A DNA stretch of 64,000 nt from CAVWZH01 sp963765285 (GCA_963765285.1 CAVXVR010000002.1:186001-250000), one strand, 5' to 3'. Counted from the stretch's first letter, positions 8,653-17,507 are shown. Numbers and translations are program-made. Notes: generated from the letters alone by a model not told the origin.

Positions 8653-9603
8653 ATGAAACATTCCTGCATGGCGTCGATGGTTTCCGCGCTGCTCACGTCA
8701 TTTCAATTGCTGACCCCGGCCGAGGGGAAGGAACCTTCCGTGGAACATCCCACTTTTTATCGCACAATACAGATCGATAGTCTCTCCATCTTTTATCGAG
8801 AGGCCGGCCCGAAAGACGCGCCCACGATTCTGCTGCTGCACGGACTGCCCTCTTCTTCGCGCATGTTCGAACCGCTCTTCGGCAGGCTTTCCGATCGCTT
8901 TCATCTTGTAGCGTCCGATTATCCCGGCTTCGGACACAGCGACTGGCCGGACCCGAAAAAATTCGCCTACACGTTTGATCACTACGCCGAGATCATGAAC
9001 CGCTTCACCGAAGCACTCGGGCTCACACGCTTCACGATGTACATGCAGGATTACGGTGGCCCGGTGGGTTTTCGCATGGCACTGGCGCACCCGGAGCGCA
9101 TCGAAGCACTCATCGTTCAAGATGCGGTGGCCCACAACGAAGGTTTGGGGGCGAACTGGCAGACGCGGCGCGCTTTTTGGGCCGATCGTGCTGCCAATGA
9201 AAGCGCGCTGCGCATAAATCTGCTCTCGTTAGCGACGACACGTACTCGCCACATCGGAAATGATCCCAACGTGGAACGCTATGACCCTGATCTCTGGACG
9301 GATGAATTTTATTTTCTCAATCAGCCCGGACAGGCAGACATTCAAAGCGATCTGTTTTACGACTATCGAACGAACGTAGATGCTTATCCGAAATGGCAGG
9401 CCTGGATGCGCGAGAAACAGCCGCCCCTGCTAGTGATATGGGGCAAGCATGACCTGTCATTCGATCCCGGCGAGCCAGAACGCTATCGCAAGGACGTGCC
9501 GAAGGCTGACGTCCACGTTCTTGAAGCTGGTCATTTCGCATTGGACACGGCCGCAGATGAGATCGCTGCATTGGTCCGAGGCTTTGTCGGTTCTTCCCGT
9601 TAA
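8653..9603 (+). CDS. Alpha/beta hydrolase (haloalkane dehalogenase/epoxide hydrolase type), exported
   Basis: A 316-residue alpha/beta-hydrolase fold protein with an N-terminal hydrophobic segment (residues 6-22), so probably exported. LLLHGLPSSSRMFEPL is the oxyanion HG motif. The nucleophile elbow reads MQDYGGPVGFRMAL, with Asp rather than Ser, as in haloalkane dehalogenases and epoxide hydrolases. The general base is probably the His in LEAGHFALDTA near the C-terminus. It lies 9 bp after the RidA-like gene and 11 bp before an SDR gene, so it is in the operon. The substrate is unknown. Confidence 0.87.
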   Translation: MKHSCMASMVSALLTSFQLLTPAEGKEPSVEHPTFYRTIQIDSLSIFYREAGPKDAPTILLLHGLPSSSRMFEPLFGRLSDRFHLVASDYPGFGHSDWPDPKKFAYTFDHYAEIMNRFTEALGLTRFTMYMQDYGGPVGFRMALAHPERIEALIVQDAVAHNEGLGANWQTRRAFWADRAANESALRINLLSLATTRTRHIGNDPNVERYDPDLWTDEFYFLNQPGQADIQSDLFYDYRTNVDAYPKWQAWMREKQPPLLVIWGKHDLSFDPGEPERYRKDVPKADVHVLEAGHFALDTAADEIAALVRGFVGSSR

Positions 9604-9614
9604 GAAGGACATTT

Positions 9615-10331
9615 ATGCCAGACAGAAAAACGGCAATCGTCACGGGAGCAGAACGGGGTATCGGCGCCGGTCTGGTCGAGGGCTTCTTGAAAAACGGTTA
9701 TAACGTCGTGGGAACCTCTCTCCATGCCACTGAATCGCTGACCGCCTCGCCCAGCCTGATTCCAATCGATGGCGATATTGCCAAGCCGGAGACCGCCGCC
9801 AAAGTTGTCGAAGCAGCAATGGAGCACTTCGGAACCGTCGACGTTCTAGTGAATAACGCCGGAATCTACCGCACCAAGCCTTTCACGGAGTTCACCGACG
9901 AGGACTTCAAAGCCCTATTCTCGATCAATCTTCTGGGGTTTTTCTACATGACTCAGCTCACGGTGAAACAGATGCTGAAGCAGAAATCGGGCAACGTTGT
10001 CAGCATTACCGCGTCGCTTGCCGATCAGCCGGTCGCCAGCATAAAGGCCTCGGTTTCGATGATTACGAAAGGCGGCTTAAATACGGTGACCCGGCATCTC
10101 GCCATCGAGTATGCCAAAGAAGGTATCCGCTTCAACGCCGTCGCGCCCGGCGTTGTCGATACACCGTTGCATAAGGACGATCCCAAAGACTCTCTCAGGA
10201 GCGCCCAGCCAATGGGGAAAATGGTAGAGATAAAAGACATTGTTGACGCCGTCCTCTACCTGGCTCAAGCGGAGCAAGTCACCGGGGAAATAATCCACGT
10301 GGATGGTGGTTCTCACGCTGGCCGTTGGTAG
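9615..10331 (+). CDS. SDR-family oxidoreductase with degenerate active site
   Basis: This 238-residue classical-length short-chain dehydrogenase has the cofactor motif TGAERGIGAG (residues 10-19) and the NNAGIY motif. The usual YxxxK catalytic pair is not intact. The segment reads SIKASVSMITKGGLNTVT, so the Lys remains but the Tyr position is Ser. The C-terminal part (APGVVDTPLH and VTGEIIHVDGG) is typical of SDRs. Either the subfamily uses another residue or it is no longer a standard dehydrogenase. GAAGGAC precedes the ATG. Confidence 0.88.
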   Translation: MPDRKTAIVTGAERGIGAGLVEGFLKNGYNVVGTSLHATESLTASPSLIPIDGDIAKPETAAKVVEAAMEHFGTVDVLVNNAGIYRTKPFTEFTDEDFKALFSINLLGFFYMTQLTVKQMLKQKSGNVVSITASLADQPVASIKASVSMITKGGLNTVTRHLAIEYAKEGIRFNAVAPGVVDTPLHKDDPKDSLRSAQPMGKMVEIKDIVDAVLYLAQAEQVTGEIIHVDGGSHAGRW

Positions 10332-10422
10332 GCGCGGTGGTCGCCACGCGGCGGCATCTATTCAGCGGTCAGCAGGGCTTGGCGGAAGGCAAGAATTGCT
10401 CAAAGGGAAAGGAGAGGACAAT

Positions 10423-11673
10423 ATGACCCAAACCAGCACTACACAACCAGGCAGCAAGCAGGCAGGGGACAAGGATGCGATTCGTCCGTTTCCTCGCTTG
10501 AACATTCCGGAAGCGGACCTTAGCGACTTGCGCAGGCGTATCAATGCGACCAAGTGGCCCGAGCGGGAACTGGTCCCGGATGCAACGCAAGGCGTGCAAC
10601 TCGCCACGATTCAGGCCCTCGCGCGCTATTGGGGGACGGAGTACGACTGGCGGAAGGTGGAGGCAAGACTGAACGCACTACCGCAGTTCGTCACCGAGAT
10701 CGATGGGCTCGACATTCACTTCATTCATGTTCGTTCGAAGCACGAAAATGCGTTGCCGCTGATCGTCACGCACGGATGGCCCGGCTCGATCATCGAACAG
10801 ATGAAGATTATCGATCCGCTTACCAATCCCACCGCGCATGGCGGAAGCGCGGCGGATGCGTTCCATCTGGTGATTCCGTCGATGCCGGGCTACGGTTTTT
10901 CGGGCAAACCAACCACGACTGGCTGGGGCCCGGAGCGCATTGCACGCGCGTGGATTGTGCTCATGAAGCGCCTGGGATACACGAAATATGTGGCGCAAGG
11001 TGGCGACTGGGGCGCGCTGATCACCGATCTGATGGGCGTGCAGGCGCCTCCGGAGTTGCTCGCCATTCACACCAACATGGCGGGCGCGGTTCCAAACGAC
11101 ATTAACGGAGCGGCCTTTACCGGTGCGCCGGCGCCATCCGGTCTGGCAGCCGACGAGCAACATGCGTACGATCGGCTCGCCTTTTTCTATAAACACGGTA
11201 TTGGTTACGCCCTCGAGATGGGAAACCGCCCGCAGACGCTGTACGGGATTGCGGACTCGCCCGTCGGTCTGGCGGCCTGGATCCTCGACCACGACGAAGC
11301 CAGTGAGGCGCTCATCGCGCGCGTCTTTGCCGGCCAGTCCGAGGGCCTCACGCGAGACGACATCCTCGACAACATCACCCTCTACTGGTTCACCAACACG
11401 GCAATCTCTTCGGCTCGTTTGTATTGGGAAAACAAGCTGGCCTTTTTCGCCCCCAAGAACGTCACCATTCCGGTTGCGGTCAGCGTTTATCCCGATGAGA
11501 TTTACGCCGCTCCGCGAAGCTGGGTGGAGAAAGCGTATCCCAAGCTCATCCATTACAACCGGCTACCCAAAGGCTGTCACTTCGCGGCGTGGGAGCAGCC
11601 GAAATTCTTCACGGATGAGATTCGCGCGAGCTTCAAGTCACTGCGATCAGGAGCAGTCAAGTCGGCAGCATAA
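10423..11673 (+). CDS. Epoxide hydrolase with EHN domain
   Basis: A 416-residue epoxide hydrolase. The N-terminal EHN domain (RPFPRLNIPEADLSDLRRRI) is followed by the alpha/beta hydrolase core. HGWPGSIIEQ is the oxyanion motif, and GGDWGALITD holds the nucleophile Asp, as in microsomal-type epoxide hydrolases. The late KGCHFAAWEQP supplies the catalytic His. The ATG at 10423 is used because GGAGAGGAC lies just upstream; the frame is open back to 10303, but that stretch overlaps the SDR end and has no similarity. It probably hydrates epoxides of organic compounds within this operon. Confidence 0.92.
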   Translation: MTQTSTTQPGSKQAGDKDAIRPFPRLNIPEADLSDLRRRINATKWPERELVPDATQGVQLATIQALARYWGTEYDWRKVEARLNALPQFVTEIDGLDIHFIHVRSKHENALPLIVTHGWPGSIIEQMKIIDPLTNPTAHGGSAADAFHLVIPSMPGYGFSGKPTTTGWGPERIARAWIVLMKRLGYTKYVAQGGDWGALITDLMGVQAPPELLAIHTNMAGAVPNDINGAAFTGAPAPSGLAADEQHAYDRLAFFYKHGIGYALEMGNRPQTLYGIADSPVGLAAWILDHDEASEALIARVFAGQSEGLTRDDILDNITLYWFTNTAISSARLYWENKLAFFAPKNVTIPVAVSVYPDEIYAAPRSWVEKAYPKLIHYNRLPKGCHFAAWEQPKFFTDEIRASFKSLRSGAVKSAA

Positions 11674-11785
11674 TTCGCGAGGGGTACGTGACACAAGGAG
11701 ACCTCCCAAATAGTGGAAGCTCTCCTGTTTGCTTCCTCATCAAACATGGGGCGAAGGTAACCTTGAACCGCTGATCGGAGGAATC

Positions 11786-12544
11786 ATGAGCACAGTAACC
11801 ACCACATCTTCCATCAAGCATGAACCGGAGCTTCTTGGGCAAACCGTCGTCGTAATCGGCGGCAGCGCGGGCATCGGGCTCGAAACCGCGCGCCGCGCCC
11901 GCGCTGAGGGGGCGAAGGTTATCCTCGCCGCCAGAAATCCCGAACGCCTAAGACAAGCCGCGAGCGAGCTTGACGCGCTGAGCACCGCGGCCTTCGATGC
12001 CACGGACTCTGCCTCGCTCGAGCGGTTCTTCCGCGACCTTCCAGCGATCGATCACGTAATGGTGACGGCCGGCAGGCCGTATTACGGCCGCCTTGCCGAC
12101 ATGGACTTCGCGGAGGTGCGCAACCTTATCGGCGAGCATCTTTTGCAGGCGCTTTATGTCGCCCGCTATGCCGCCAACAAAGTGAGGCCGGGAGGAACGC
12201 TGATCTTCATGGGAGGCACCGGTGGCCGTCGCCCGGCCATGGGCATGAGCATCACAGGTGCGATGACCGCTGCGCTGCCGGCCCTCACCGCCAACCTGGC
12301 GCTGGAGATTGCGCCGGTGCGAGTCAACCTTATCGCTGCCGGGTTCGTTGACACCCCGTTGTCGGCATCGCTCCTCGGCGATAAACTCGAAAGCCGCCGC
12401 AATCAGCTACGAACCACGCTTCCCATTGGGCGCGTGGTCGGACCGGCTGACGTCGCCGCGCTGGCGGTACACATCATGACCAATACGGCGCTCACGGGCG
12501 CAACTTACGATATCGATGGCGGGCAGCAACTCGTCGCCGGCTAA
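11786..12544 (+). CDS. SDR-family oxidoreductase, second copy with atypical active site
   Basis: This 252-residue Rossmann protein starts at the ATG after GGAGGAAT. Cofactor motif VIGGSAGIGLE lies at about residues 23-33. After the FMGGTGGRRPAMGM strand the expected YxxxK is absent; the segment reads MSITGAMTAALPALTANLALE. The C-terminal GFVDTPLSASLLG and YDIDGGQQLVAG are normal for the family. Two SDRs with lost catalytic Tyr in one cluster is unusual. Members with this shape are annotated as SDR oxidoreductases without proven substrates. Confidence 0.88.
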   Translation: MSTVTTTSSIKHEPELLGQTVVVIGGSAGIGLETARRARAEGAKVILAARNPERLRQAASELDALSTAAFDATDSASLERFFRDLPAIDHVMVTAGRPYYGRLADMDFAEVRNLIGEHLLQALYVARYAANKVRPGGTLIFMGGTGGRRPAMGMSITGAMTAALPALTANLALEIAPVRVNLIAAGFVDTPLSASLLGDKLESRRNQLRTTLPIGRVVGPADVAALAVHIMTNTALTGATYDIDGGQQLVAG

Positions 12545-12557
12545 CATGAGGAAGAAC

Positions 12558-13475
12558 ATGGCCAATCCCATTCTGGTTACCGGCGCGGCGGGGCGCGTCG
12601 GTGCGGTAGGGCGCACGGTTACCGAACTGCTGTTGAACCAAGGCAAGTCGGTGCGGGCGATGGTGCGAACTGAGGACGAGCGCGCGCAAGTATTGCGCGT
12701 TCTGGGTGCGGAAGTCGTGGTCGGCGATCTGCTCGATCTCGATTCTGTGCATCGGGCGATCGCGGGCTGCGAGACGATGTACTTTGGCATGTCGGTTTCG
12801 GATGCCTATCTGGCCGCGACGGTCAATGCGGCTGCGGTAGCCAAGCATCATGGCGTGAAGGCGTTCATCAATATGTCGCAGATGACGGTCTCTCAGATGA
12901 GCATTACCGCGACTACGCCGAGCCCACAGCACAAGCTGCACTGGCTCGCCGAGCAGGCGCTGAACTGGTCTGGTCTGCCGGTTGTGCACGTGCGGCCGAC
13001 CGTGTTTCTCGAAGGCTTCTTCCTGACTTTGACTCCGGATTCAGTCAGGGAATCCGATCAAATCAAGCTGCCGTTCGGGGAGGGCAAGACTTCGCCGGTG
13101 GCGGCGGAGGACGTTGCGCGTGCGATTGCCGCGCTGCTCGCCAATCCGCAGCCGCACATCGGCAAAATTTATCACCTGACGGGTCCGCAGTCCGAGAACA
13201 TGAATTTTTTTGCGCAGGAGTATTCGAAGGCGCTGGGTCGCACAATTACTTATCAGGACGTTCCGGTCGAGCCGTGGCGTGACGAGCTGCTCAAGCGGCG
13301 CTGGCCGGTTCACCTGGTGAACCACCTGGTGGCGTTGGCTGATCTGCATCGCGCGGGGCGCTTCGACCGGACGTCGGACGACGTGCGCACACTGACGGGG
13401 CAAGGGCCGCTGAGCGTGCAGGAGGTCGTCCGAAAGAATGCGGCGGCATTTACCGCACCGGTAAAAGCGGCCTGA
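12558..13475 (+). CDS. NmrA-like NAD(P)-binding protein
   Basis: This 305-residue atypical SDR of the NmrA/HSCARG group starts with ILVTGAAGRVGAVGRTVTELLL, a nucleotide-binding motif. The middle carries AMVRTEDERAQVLRVLGAEVVVGDL, and the region VRPTVFLEGFF and VAAEDVARAIAALL is typical of quinone-reductase/NmrA proteins. The ATG at 12558 is preferred because GAGGAAG precedes it; 12546 is another in-frame ATG. Family members either reduce quinones or act as redox sensors. It is the sixth gene of the run. Confidence 0.86.
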   Translation: MANPILVTGAAGRVGAVGRTVTELLLNQGKSVRAMVRTEDERAQVLRVLGAEVVVGDLLDLDSVHRAIAGCETMYFGMSVSDAYLAATVNAAAVAKHHGVKAFINMSQMTVSQMSITATTPSPQHKLHWLAEQALNWSGLPVVHVRPTVFLEGFFLTLTPDSVRESDQIKLPFGEGKTSPVAAEDVARAIAALLANPQPHIGKIYHLTGPQSENMNFFAQEYSKALGRTITYQDVPVEPWRDELLKRRWPVHLVNHLVALADLHRAGRFDRTSDDVRTLTGQGPLSVQEVVRKNAAAFTAPVKAA

Positions 13476-13519
13476 GTGCGTGCGGAACTTAGTGACACCG
13501 TCCAAAAAAGGAGCAACAC

Positions 13520-13987
13520 ATGTCCACGATCCACATGCATCAGACAACCACCTTAACGCCCGAGCAATACATCGCCGGGCTCACCGACTTCGGGCCTGGC
13601 CGCGGGAAGCTGTTTGGCAACAGCACCGACGACTACCTCAAGGTGCATAGCCGCGGCCCGACGGAGGCCGACGTCACCGAGGGCTCGAGCGGTATTTGGG
13701 AGCGCCTCCACTATGACTGGTCCAATCCCAACCATGTCGTCCTCACCACCACCGACTCCAACACCTGGGGAGGCGCGTCCAGCCACACCTACAACTTCAA
13801 GCGTAATCCCAACGGCACGACCGACATTGACGTGGTCGCCGTACGCGAGGGCAAGAACCTCAAGGGATGGCTGCTCGGCTTGGTCGTCGGAACCATCGGC
13901 AAGGGCGTTTTGGAGAAGGCGTTTGTAAACTCCGTCAAAGCCATCGAAGCCCGGAACAGCACCGCGCGAGAGGAAGGCGCAGCCTGA
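13520..13987 (+). CDS. SRPBCC-like protein, unknown substrate
   Basis: A 155-residue protein with an AAAAAAGGAG-like site (positions about 13503-13512) before the ATG. The pattern of beta strands (LHYDWSNPNHVVLTTTDSNTWGG, then SHTYNFKRNPNGTTDIDVV) and the C-terminal helix (KGVLEKAFVNSVKAIEARN) match the START/Bet v 1-like ligand-binding fold of polyketide-cyclase relatives. The assignment rests on overall pattern, not a diagnostic motif. It probably binds a hydrophobic small molecule in the cluster. Confidence 0.65.
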   Translation: MSTIHMHQTTTLTPEQYIAGLTDFGPGRGKLFGNSTDDYLKVHSRGPTEADVTEGSSGIWERLHYDWSNPNHVVLTTTDSNTWGGASSHTYNFKRNPNGTTDIDVVAVREGKNLKGWLLGLVVGTIGKGVLEKAFVNSVKAIEARNSTAREEGAA

Positions 13988-14015
13988 GTCGCGTGTAATT
14001 TGTTGCGGAAAATAT

Positions 14016-14861
14016 ATGCCTGCACTCAATTGGAAGCTTCTGACCAAGAAACGCGGCAGCTCGACCCAAGGCCTTCCGCCGGGCAAAGAAGATCTGGCCT
14101 GGGTGACCAATACGGTCACACTCGTTTACGGCGAACGCGATGCCGTCCTCGTGGATACGTTTCTGTCCGTGCAACACTCGAAAGAACTATTAGATTGGAT
14201 CGCCGAGAGCGGCAAGAATCTCACTACCATTTACATCACTCATGCCCACGGTGACCATTTCTTTGGTCTGAAACTCCTGCTGGACAGGTTTCCCAAGGCA
14301 ACAGCATTTGCGACCGCTTCCTCTATTGCGGCCATGCAAAAGCAGATAAGCCCGGACTTTATAAGATCTTTCTGGGAGCCACGCTTTCCCGGTCAGGTTC
14401 CGTCGCAGTTGGCCGCCCCGCAGGTGCTCGAAGGCGACACCCTCTATCTTGAGGGAGAAGAGCTGAAGGTAGTAGAACTTGGCCATACCGACACGGCGCA
14501 CACCACCGCGCTGCATGTGCCTTCGATTGGCCTGGTTATATCGGGGGATGCTGTCTATAACAACACGCACCCCTATCTCGCGGAGTGCGATGAACAGGCC
14601 CGAGGCGAGTGGCTGCGCGCGCTGGATACGATCGACGCCCTGCATCCGCGAGCCGTGGTAGCTGGTCATGGTGTGCTCGACCCTGATAGCTCTCCTCGTC
14701 ACATCGGGGAAACCCGAAATTACCTTCGCGACTTCAATGCCAGCGTGGCGAGTACATCGTCGGCCATGGATCTTTACCGGAGGATGCTGACACTGCATCC
14801 GCAGCGGGTAAATCCAGGTTCGCTCTGGGCCACGGCAAAGGCTGTGAAACCGTCGTCATAA
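14016..14861 (+). CDS. Metallo-beta-lactamase-fold hydrolase
   Basis: This 281-residue protein has the signature THAHGDH at residues 75-81, a metal-binding His in LGHTDTAHTTALHV, the bridging Asp in SGDAVYNN, and the final His in VAGHG. This is a complete dinuclear-metal MBL-fold active site. Family members hydrolyse thioesters, lactones or lactams; the substrate is not evident. It lies 28 bp after the SRPBCC-like gene and 15 bp before the monooxygenase. Confidence 0.9.
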   Translation: MPALNWKLLTKKRGSSTQGLPPGKEDLAWVTNTVTLVYGERDAVLVDTFLSVQHSKELLDWIAESGKNLTTIYITHAHGDHFFGLKLLLDRFPKATAFATASSIAAMQKQISPDFIRSFWEPRFPGQVPSQLAAPQVLEGDTLYLEGEELKVVELGHTDTAHTTALHVPSIGLVISGDAVYNNTHPYLAECDEQARGEWLRALDTIDALHPRAVVAGHGVLDPDSSPRHIGETRNYLRDFNASVASTSSAMDLYRRMLTLHPQRVNPGSLWATAKAVKPSS

Positions 14862-14876
14862 ATGAGGAGAACGAAG

Positions 14877-15197
14877 ATGACAGAGCCCGTTGCCAACGCG
14901 GTGTTCCTGCGCTGCAGAGCGGGAAAAGAAGAAGAGCTTGCGCGTCAGCTTGAGGAGCTGGTTCTGGCGTCCCGCGCAGACGCCGGGGTAATGATTTACG
15001 ACCTACACCGTTCCACCACAGATCCCGCTGTGTGGTTCCTCTACGAACGCTACGAATCGGAAGAGCATTTCAACAAGCATCGCAAGAATCCGGTCCTCCG
15101 CCGATTTAGCGCCGACGCCGGCACACTTCTGGACGGGAAGCTGGATGTTCGAAGGTTCAAGGTGATTACCGATTTGGAGAAGGGGAAACAATTATGA
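14877..15197 (+). CDS. ABM-domain (antibiotic biosynthesis monooxygenase) protein
   Basis: A 106-residue dimeric alpha-beta barrel protein. FLRCRAGKEEELARQLEELV and DLHRSTTDPAVWFLYERYESEEHFNKH are the usual ABM/YgiN pattern, with a conserved Trp/Phe in strand two. YgiN-like proteins oxidise quinols or degrade heme-like compounds without a bound cofactor; the role here is unknown. The ATG at 14877 follows AGGAGAACGAAG, better placed than the ATG at 14862. The end overlaps the next start by four bases. Confidence 0.88.
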   Translation: MTEPVANAVFLRCRAGKEEELARQLEELVLASRADAGVMIYDLHRSTTDPAVWFLYERYESEEHFNKHRKNPVLRRFSADAGTLLDGKLDVRRFKVITDLEKGKQL

Positions 15198-15740
15198 AAC
15201 GGATCGCTTTCCTGCTGGTTGCAGTTGCGACGGTGGCAGGGTGTTGTCGTCTTCACGGCTCCCGCATCCGGGAATGCCGACTCCGAGGAAGCCGCATCCC
15301 CGATCTACGGCGTTACAATTCCTCCCGGATACCGCGATTGGCAATTGATCGCCGTGAACCACCTCCTATTGACGGGCAAGGGTGAGCAGTTGCGCGCTCA
15401 ACTCGGCAACGATATAGCGATCAAGGCCTTTCGGGAGGGGACGATTCCGTTCCCGGATGGCGCGATCATTGCGGCGATACATTGGACTCATGTCCCGTCG
15501 GAAGACAACAACAAAGTCCTGAACGGTCCGTTCCCCGGCAGTCAATCTTTCGTTGTCGGGTCCCGCGTGAATGTTCAGTTCATGGTCAAGGACTCAAAGA
15601 GGTACGCCGCGACTGGCGGTTGGGGGTTCGGGGATTTTAAAGATGGAAAGCCGGGTGACAAGGCGCTGCACGAAACCTGCTTCCCCTGCCACGTGCCTGT
15701 GAAAGATCGCGACTATGTCTTCACCCGTTACGCCCCCTGA
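15194..15740 (+). CDS. Cytochrome P460-family c-type heme protein (one apparent frameshift)
   Basis: The body, read from about 15242 to 15740, is a P460-like heme protein. Its CFPCH motif (CxxCH) is close to the C-terminus, and YGVTIPPGYRDWQLIAVNH is a typical N-terminal block. P460 proteins oxidise hydroxylamine or bind NO in the periplasm. The natural start is the ATG at 15194, overlapping the ABM gene, whose signal peptide MKRIAFLLVAVATVAG is in a different frame. Removing one G from the GGG at 15239-15241 joins the two. In the deposited sequence the in-frame body only starts at a TTG at 15219. Sequencing error or a recent mutation are both possible. Confidence 0.8.
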
Positions 15741-15773
15741 TTCGGGGGAACGAAAAGGAAAGGGCCATTCATC

Positions 15774-16349
15774 ATGGATATGAAACTCGAAGTCGTCATC
15801 ATCCCCGTCTCCGACGTCGAGCGCTCGAAGGAGTTCTACAAGAAGCTCGGGTGGAGGCTGGACGTCACGCCGCCTATCGTGGTCCAGTTCACGCCGCCGG
15901 GGTCCTGGTGCTCGGTGCAGTTCGGCAAGAACCTCACGTCGGCCGCGCCCGGTTCAGCCAAGAGCTACCTGATCGTTTCCGACATCGTGGCCGCCCGGGA
16001 AAAGCTGGTCGCCGCCGGCATCGAGGTGAGCGAGTTCTTCCATATTGGCCCGGAGGGCCGGATCAGCGGCCTTGATCCCGAGCGGCGCAGCTATTACTCG
16101 CGCGCCACGTTCAGCGACCCCGACGGCAACGTCTGGTTGCTGCAGGAGATCACGACCCGGCTTCCGGGACGCGTCGATTCTGGCGTGACTTCGTTCAGCT
16201 CCGCAAGCGATCTGGCGAGCGCGCTTCGACGCGCAGCGGCCGCCCACGGCCAGCACGAGAAGCGCATCGGCGCGGCAGATGCGAACTGGCCCGACTGGTA
16301 TGCCGAGTACATGGTGCGCGAGCAGAGCGGCGAAGAGCTGCCGCAATGA
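15774..16349 (+). CDS. VOC-family (glyoxalase/bleomycin-resistance-like) protein
   Basis: This 191-residue protein has the vicinal oxygen chelate fold. VVIIPVSDVERSKEFYKKLGWRLDV is the first betaalphabetabetabeta module, and ATFSDPDGNVWLLQEIT gives the metal-binding Glu near residue 125. A C-terminal tail of about 55 residues (ASALRRAAAAHGQHEKR, NWPDWYAEYMVREQSGEELP) is an extra helix found in some family members. It closes the same-strand enzyme run begun at 8131. Confidence 0.86.
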   Translation: MDMKLEVVIIPVSDVERSKEFYKKLGWRLDVTPPIVVQFTPPGSWCSVQFGKNLTSAAPGSAKSYLIVSDIVAAREKLVAAGIEVSEFFHIGPEGRISGLDPERRSYYSRATFSDPDGNVWLLQEITTRLPGRVDSGVTSFSSASDLASALRRAAAAHGQHEKRIGAADANWPDWYAEYMVREQSGEELPQ

Positions 16350-17104
16350 ACGACTGATGAAGTGTGGGTTATGTGGCGCGGACGAGCGGACCCTTGCGGC
16401 TCAAGCTGATTTCTTTACCTGCGGAGGGAACTCAATGATTTTGCCGCGTCGTTCGGGCGAAACCCACTTCACGCTTTTTCGAAAGCTATTCGGTATGTAG
16501 AACTTAATTATTTTTGCCACGGTCATTTCTGCCTTTCTCTTACGCTTCCCAGACGCCGTCGATCAGGATTGCAGCCGAATTTCGATCCGTGCCGCCCCGC
16601 CACTCCCAGCCACACTTACAGCGCACGGAATCGGTTAATCTCAGCTTTCTCAACAAGGCCTTGCAGACGGCGCACGATCTCATCCACATAGACTGTTCTC
16701 CAGAACGGCGGCGATTCAGCGAAGGCTTGTTCGCGTCGTATGCAGGATTGGAGTAGCGGAAGCTTGGTTAGGATGTGGCGCAGTTGTCTAAGTATTGTTA
16801 AATGAATGTCTGCAAGGTGAGCGGAAACTATGCAGATCAGCCTCGAGGAAGAGGCCATTTCTCGCCATCATTGGGCTGCCCGCTGTGGAATGCATACTCT
16901 CTGGGCAACGGCGGTGCGGGCTGTTTTGCCTCCCGCCCTTCGCAAAAAACGCGAAGAGAGAGGCACCCAGCCAGGCGATCCCAATCGGCACTCAGCTGAG
17001 ATCACTGCCCAGATTTCTGAAATCACAGGAGATTATGAGATAGTCTGTAGTCGCATTCGGGCCCGCGTCACGGGCGCTCACATCTCACTGAAATCCTCGG
17101 AGCA
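16350..17104. other. Intergenic region, 755 bp, with a dispersed repeat
   Basis: No gene is supported here. The small ORFs lack ribosome sites and family features. Positions 16929-16980 carry a repeat also found at 19969-20023 (CTCCC..CTTCGCAAAAA..CGCGAAG..GGCACCCA..CAG..GGCGAT). Confidence 0.5.
16929..16980 (+). repeat. Dispersed repeat with TTCGC/GCGAA hairpin, copy 1
   Basis: The two copies share CTCCC, CTTCGCAAAAA, CGCGAAG, GGCACCCA and GGCGAT in the same order. The TTCGC..GCGAA arms form a small hairpin. Copy 2 is at 19969-20023. Confidence 0.65.
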
Positions 17105-17497
17105 ATGATTTCACTTCGTCTTTATGGCTTCGTCCTGATTTGTATCGCGGTGGTGACGGCCGCCTATGTTCTTCTGCGGCGCAAGCCGAAATCAGCTGAG
17201 GATGTAGAAAGTGAGCGCCGCGCCTGGCTCGATCGCGTAGGGCGAATCACGGACGGCACCGTGATCGACGTGCAGGAAATGACCGCTGACGGAAGGACCC
17301 GGCCTTCAACGCTGCTCATCTATCAGTACGATGTGGCCGGAGTCTCCTACGAAGCTTCCCAGGATGTGACCTATCTGCGGCAGTGGATCAATCTGCACTC
17401 CTGCCGCCTGGGGCTGCCCACATCGGTGCGCTACGATCCCCAGAATCCCGGAAACTCGATTGTGCTTTCGGAGCGCTGGATGGGGCTCCGCCAGTAA
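17105..17497 (+). CDS. Small membrane-anchored protein, DUF3592-like
   Basis: A 130-residue protein with one N-terminal transmembrane helix (LYGFVLICIAVVTAAYVLLRR) and a soluble domain (GRITDGTVIDVQEM, TLLIYQYDVAGVSYEASQDV, VRYDPQNPGNSIV). The pattern of an anchor followed by a YxxxG..Y..SQDV strand and PxNP loop recalls DUF3592-type proteins, but the match is loose. No clear ribosome site; it stands alone between repeats. Confidence 0.6.
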   Translation: MISLRLYGFVLICIAVVTAAYVLLRRKPKSAEDVESERRAWLDRVGRITDGTVIDVQEMTADGRTRPSTLLIYQYDVAGVSYEASQDVTYLRQWINLHSCRLGLPTSVRYDPQNPGNSIVLSERWMGLRQ

Positions 17498-17507
17498 AGC
17501 GGCGGCT

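Noticed and set aside
16514..17108. Several overlapping small ORFs (60-90 codons)
   Set aside because: They lie in different frames, one spans a repeat, and none has start signals or similarity.
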